Shown piece by piece: positions 6,276 to 8,680 of a DNA stretch of 8,680 bases. The stretch is taken from contig DGXM01000030.1 in NCBI GenBank assembly GCA_002396325.1, forward strand, positions 1 through 8,680. The letters are read 5' to 3'. The DNA is from Treponema sp. UBA4232 (lineage in GTDB: Bacteria > Spirochaetota > Spirochaetia > Treponematales > Treponemataceae). Numbering within the stretch: the first letter of the stretch is position 1; every line of letters begins with the position of its first letter. The notes beneath the pieces are model-generated. The model saw only the letters and a list, made by a program, of their open reading frames with translations, was not told the origin of the DNA and ran no database searches. The position numbers were made by a program, and so were the translations under genes.

Positions 6276-7449
6276 TTTCGTTTCTATTCCTCATTTCAAT
6301 TCCCAAATGTTTGTATGCTTTCTCAGTTGCAACACGCCCTCTTGCCGTACGCTGGAGCAGACCGCACTGAATAAGATAAGGCTCGTAATAATCTTCCAGC
6401 GTGTCCATCGACTCACCGATCGAAATTGCAAGTGTCTCAGCTCCGACCGGTCCACCGGAAAAATTGTTTATAATCGAAAGCAGAACTTCTCTGTCGTAAT
6501 ATTCAAGTCCAAGACTGTCAATGCCCAGTTTTTTAAGACCGGCCTCGACAATCGGTTTTGTAATCACGCCGCTTCCGTCCACCTGTGCAAAATCCCTCAT
6601 ACGGCGGAGCACACGGTTTGCAACGCGGGGGGTTCCTCTGGAGCAGGACGCCATAAGAAGAGCCGCATCATCTTCCACGGACACATTCAAAATTGAAGCT
6701 GACCTGTGTAGTATCGAAGAAAGTTCTTCGTGACTGTAAAACTGGAATCTTTGAATTATTCCGAAACGGCTTATAAGTGGAGACGAAACCATGCCGGCTT
6801 TTGTAGTGGCTCCAACAAGAGTAAAATGCGGAATGGGGATTCTCACTGTACGGGCCGCGGCTCCCTGCCCTATCACCCAGTCAAGGGAAAAATCCTCCAT
6901 TGCAATGTAAAGCATTTCTTCGATAGCAGGTTTCAAGCGGTGAATCTCATCTATGAAAAACACGGTTCTCGGTGTGATTGTGGAAAGTATGCCTGCCAAA
7001 TCCTTGGGCTTGTCGAGTGCCGGTGCCGAAGTGACTTTGAAATCAGCACCAAGCTCATTTGCCGTAATCTGTGCAAGCGTGGTCTTTCCCAATCCCGGTG
7101 GACCGATTAAAAAAAGATGGTCAAGTGCCTCGTCTCTTTCACGGGCCGCTTTTATGAAAACAGAAAGATTTTCTTTTATTGCACTTTGTCCAAGGAATTC
7201 GGAAAGTGATTTCGGACGCAGATTGTTTTCCTGCACATCTTCGTTGAACTGCACTTCGGGACGCACAATCATTGAACTTTCAACAACATCGGCCGCACTT
7301 ACGAATCTGGTTTTTCCACCGCTTTCCATCGCAAGATTTTTTGAAGCCTGGGATGCAAGCTGAGTGGCAATATTCATTTCATCCATTTCTTCCTGAGCTG
7401 GAGATTTCGCGCGGGAATATTTTGTCTTATGCTGCACGCTTTTATTCAT
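6250..7449 (-). CDS. ruvB: Holliday junction branch migration ATPase RuvB, with long N-terminal extension
   Basis: RuvB is the hexameric AAA+ motor that, with RuvA, drives branch migration of Holliday junctions. Motifs in the 399-residue product: LRPKSLSEFLGQ (77-88); Walker A GPPGLGKTT (116-124, Lys122); Walker B FFIDEIH (164-170); sensor 1 GATT (213-216); arginine finger in SRFG (Arg228); sensor 2 RGTPRVANRVLRR (271-283, Arg275); and a C-terminal winged helix with SGGPVGAETLA and TARGRVAT. Most RuvB proteins are about 335-350 residues with LRP near residue 20, so this start adds about 55 residues, Ser/Ala/Lys-rich and without recognised domain. ATG 7449 is chosen because it forms an ATGA overlap with the ruvA stop and has GGAG (7458-7461) eight bases ahead. 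The ATG at 7377 (residue 25), with AGGAAG eleven bases ahead, is an alternative. Confidence 0.97.
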   Translation of the reverse strand: MNKSVQHKTKYSRAKSPAQEEMDEMNIATQLASQASKNLAMESGGKTRFVSAADVVESSMIVRPEVQFNEDVQENNLRPKSLSEFLGQSAIKENLSVFIKAARERDEALDHLFLIGPPGLGKTTLAQITANELGADFKVTSAPALDKPKDLAGILSTITPRTVFFIDEIHRLKPAIEEMLYIAMEDFSLDWVIGQGAAARTVRIPIPHFTLVGATTKAGMVSSPLISRFGIIQRFQFYSHEELSSILHRSASILNVSVEDDAALLMASCSRGTPRVANRVLRRMRDFAQVDGSGVITKPIVEAGLKKLGIDSLGLEYYDREVLLSIINNFSGGPVGAETLAISIGESMDTLEDYYEPYLIQCGLLQRTARGRVATEKAYKHLGIEMRNRNENEDQRLLF

Positions 7450-8060
7450 TGGGCAAGCTCCACAAGTGCTTCACGGAACACAGAATCCTCCTTCTGCTTT
7501 TGCGAAAGATTCTGGAAATCCGCATCTGTTTTTTTTGCATCGGTGATTTTTGCAACCGCGTCTTCTGCATTTTTTTTGTCGTAACCCATGCTCACAAGTG
7601 CGGTGACAACATCTGCAAACGGAAGTACAGTACGTGTTGAAACAACAACAGTCTCCTCAAGATTGAGTTTTCCCTTTAGCTGCAGAAGCATTTTTGCGGC
7701 AGTCTTTTTTCCAACGCCGGGCACTTTCTGCAGGGAATCCAAATCGCCTGAATCCAAAATGCGGGCCAAATCCTTCGAGGAAATGCTGCTCAAAATCTTC
7801 AGGGCGGCCTTCGGTCCAATGCCGTCAACTTTCAGAAGATTGAAAAAAAGTTCCCTGTCATCTTCAGTGGCAAAACCGTAAAGATTCATAAGCTGGTCTG
7901 TATGCTGAAGCCAGGTATACACTCTGCCCACCTGCCCCACCGCCGGAAGACGGTCCAAGGTAGAATCAGGGACAGTGACATCCCACTCGATGCCGTGAGT
8001 TTCAATAAATAATTTCTGAGGAAATTTACCTGTAACGGTTCCCATCAAACTGTTGAACAT
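7446..8060 (-). CDS. ruvA: Holliday junction DNA-binding protein RuvA
   Basis: RuvA binds four-way junctions as a tetramer and loads the RuvB motors. The 204-residue protein is of normal length. The N-terminal OB domain begins MFNSLMGTVTGK, in register with the family's MIGRLRG start. Two helix-hairpin-helix motifs follow: LLKVDGIGPKAALKILS (about 75-91) and LQKVPGVGKKTAAKMLLQL (110-128). A flexible linker precedes domain III (about 147-204, FADVVTALVSMGY), which contacts RuvB. ATG 8060 is preferred over a GTG at 8066 because it matches the family start, and because the predicted transcription start falls on this A. No Shine-Dalgarno sequence precedes it. The stop codon overlaps the ruvB start (ATGA). 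ruvC is not in the window. Confidence 0.96.
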   Translation of the reverse strand: MFNSLMGTVTGKFPQKLFIETHGIEWDVTVPDSTLDRLPAVGQVGRVYTWLQHTDQLMNLYGFATEDDRELFFNLLKVDGIGPKAALKILSSISSKDLARILDSGDLDSLQKVPGVGKKTAAKMLLQLKGKLNLEETVVVSTRTVLPFADVVTALVSMGYDKKNAEDAVAKITDAKKTDADFQNLSQKQKEDSVFREALVELAQ

Positions 8061-8066
8061 TGACAC

Positions 8067-8095
8067 AGTATATCAAAAAACAACAATTTTGGGAA
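8067..8095 (-). promoter_or_regulatory. Extended -10 promoter of ruvA-ruvB-queA, predicting a leaderless transcript
   Basis: Read on the minus strand: TTCCCA (8095-8090; four of six bases match TTGACA), a 17-base spacer, and TATACT (8072-8067), preceded by TGA as in an extended -10 (TGnTATAAT). A start six to seven bases after the -10 falls on the A of the ruvA ATG at 8060. There is no Shine-Dalgarno sequence, which fits leaderless translation. The site lies in the only real intergenic gap of this operon. Experimental support is lacking. Confidence 0.55.
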
Positions 8096-8108
8096 CCATC
8101 AAAGAATT

Positions 8109-8663
8109 TTATTTCAAAAGCCCCATAAGACCGCCGAGGAGACCGCCGCCGGAGTCTTTTCCGGAATTGGAAGATGATGACGAAGAGGTTCCGCCGCCAA
8201 GAAGATTTCCAAGAATTCCAGTGAGATTTGAAGTTGAAGAAAGACCGCCGATAATCGATGCGAGTGCACTTCCTGAGTTTCCGGATGTCTGCTTACCCAA
8301 AAGACTCATAAAAAGAGGTGCCGCCGCCGCAAGAATTGATGATACGGAAGATTTTGCAACACCAGAAGCTTTGGCGATTGAATTTGTCGTGGAAGAAGCC
8401 TTGCTTCCCAAAAGATGGGAGATGATTTTTGCTCCGTCTTCAATGTCGAGAGTCTTTGCCTTGTCCTTTGAGTGCTCCTCCAGTGCATGTTGAAATCCTT
8501 CCGCAGAATCTCCCGAAGCCTGTGCAGACGCTCCCTGAATCAAAGCGGGAATGGCCTGTGTAAGCACGTTTTTGACATCAGTTGTGCTCGCATTTGAAGC
8601 TGTACTGATATTCTTGATGTTTGATGCGCTGACCAGAGAGGTCAACAAAGATGTTGCATCCAT
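8109..8663 (-). CDS. DUF937/YidB-like protein of unknown function
   Basis: The 184-residue protein resembles DUF937 (YidB-like) proteins: IPALIQGASAQAS (38-50), a segment with FQHALEEHSKD (57-67), GAKIISHLLGS (77-87), then SGVAKSSVSSILAAAAPLFMSLLGKQ (100-125). The second half is very rich in Gly, Ser and Leu, with a seven-serine run near 160 and GGGLLGGLMGLLK at the end, a low-complexity tail common in this family. No signal peptide or clear membrane span is seen; the hydrophobic stretches look like buried helices. The function of the family is not established. ATG 8663 is chosen because GGAGG at 8673-8669 stands five bases ahead; an ATG at 8675 would lie over that site. The gene is 48 bases upstream of ruvA on the same strand, but ruvA appears to have its own promoter. 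Confidence 0.7.
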   Translation of the reverse strand: MDATSLLTSLVSASNIKNISTASNASTTDVKNVLTQAIPALIQGASAQASGDSAEGFQHALEEHSKDKAKTLDIEDGAKIISHLLGSKASSTTNSIAKASGVAKSSVSSILAAAAPLFMSLLGKQTSGNSGSALASIIGGLSSTSNLTGILGNLLGGGTSSSSSSNSGKDSGGGLLGGLMGLLK

Positions 8664-8668
8664 ATAAT

Positions 8669-8673
8669 CCTCC
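8669..8673 (-). promoter_or_regulatory. Ribosome binding site of the DUF937-like gene
   Basis: GGAGG on the minus strand, five bases before the ATG at 8663. It decides the start of this gene against the in-frame ATG at 8675. Confidence 0.7.
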
Positions 8674-8680
8674 ATGAATA

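Noticed and set aside
8061..8108. T-rich stretch after the DUF937-like stop as an intrinsic terminator
   Set aside because: A T6 run exists but no stable GC stem precedes it, and the same bases form the spacer of the ruvA promoter.
8053..8493. Plus-strand open frame with Pro/Arg-rich start opposite the DUF937-like gene
   Set aside because: The Pro/Arg run is the reverse reading of the Gly/Leu codons in the DUF937 tail; it shows no similarity of its own.

Overview
The window is almost fully coding and reads as spirochaete DNA, most likely from a host-associated Treponema. This is inferred from gene content and moderately AT-leaning, lysine-rich coding. From memory, T. pallidum has a similar run of a capsular-polysaccharide (CapD-type) gene, a DegT-type 'spore coat polysaccharide' gene and a gene annotated 'quinoline 2-oxidoreductase' (around TP0077-TP0081). 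I could not check this by search.

Left half, plus strand (1-5223): five tightly packed genes in what looks like one operon. First comes the 3' end of a CapD/FlaA1-type nucleotide-sugar dehydratase gene, then a PLP-dependent DegT/DnrJ/EryC1/StrS sugar aminotransferase. Three genes with the architecture of a molybdo-iron-sulfur-flavin hydroxylase (xanthine dehydrogenase/quinoline oxidoreductase family) follow: a large Mo-type subunit, a [2Fe-2S] subunit and an FAD subunit. Every junction overlaps, by 1, 8, 1 and 11 bases, which implies translational coupling. The large subunit has the family fold pattern but lacks the recognisable molybdopterin-binding motifs. The [2Fe-2S] subunit has an abnormal second-cluster motif (CC instead of CxC). 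This altered hydroxylase-like complex, tied to a sugar-biosynthesis pair, is the most interesting content of the window.

Right half, minus strand (5235-8663): a DUF937/YidB-like protein gene, then ruvA-ruvB-queA. RuvA and RuvB form the Holliday-junction branch-migration motor; QueA makes epoxyqueuosine in tRNA. ruvA/ruvB share an ATGA overlap and ruvB/queA overlap by 26 bases. An extended -10 promoter lies directly against the ruvA start and predicts a leaderless mRNA. The two operons converge with only 11 bases between stop codons. A 14-bp hairpin that pairs well only in plus-strand RNA lies inside the 3' end of queA and may mark the end of the plus-strand transcript.

The only non-coding stretches are 5224-5234 and 8061-8108, plus the 17 bases after 8663. 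I see no RNA genes, insertion sequences, CRISPR arrays or integration signs.
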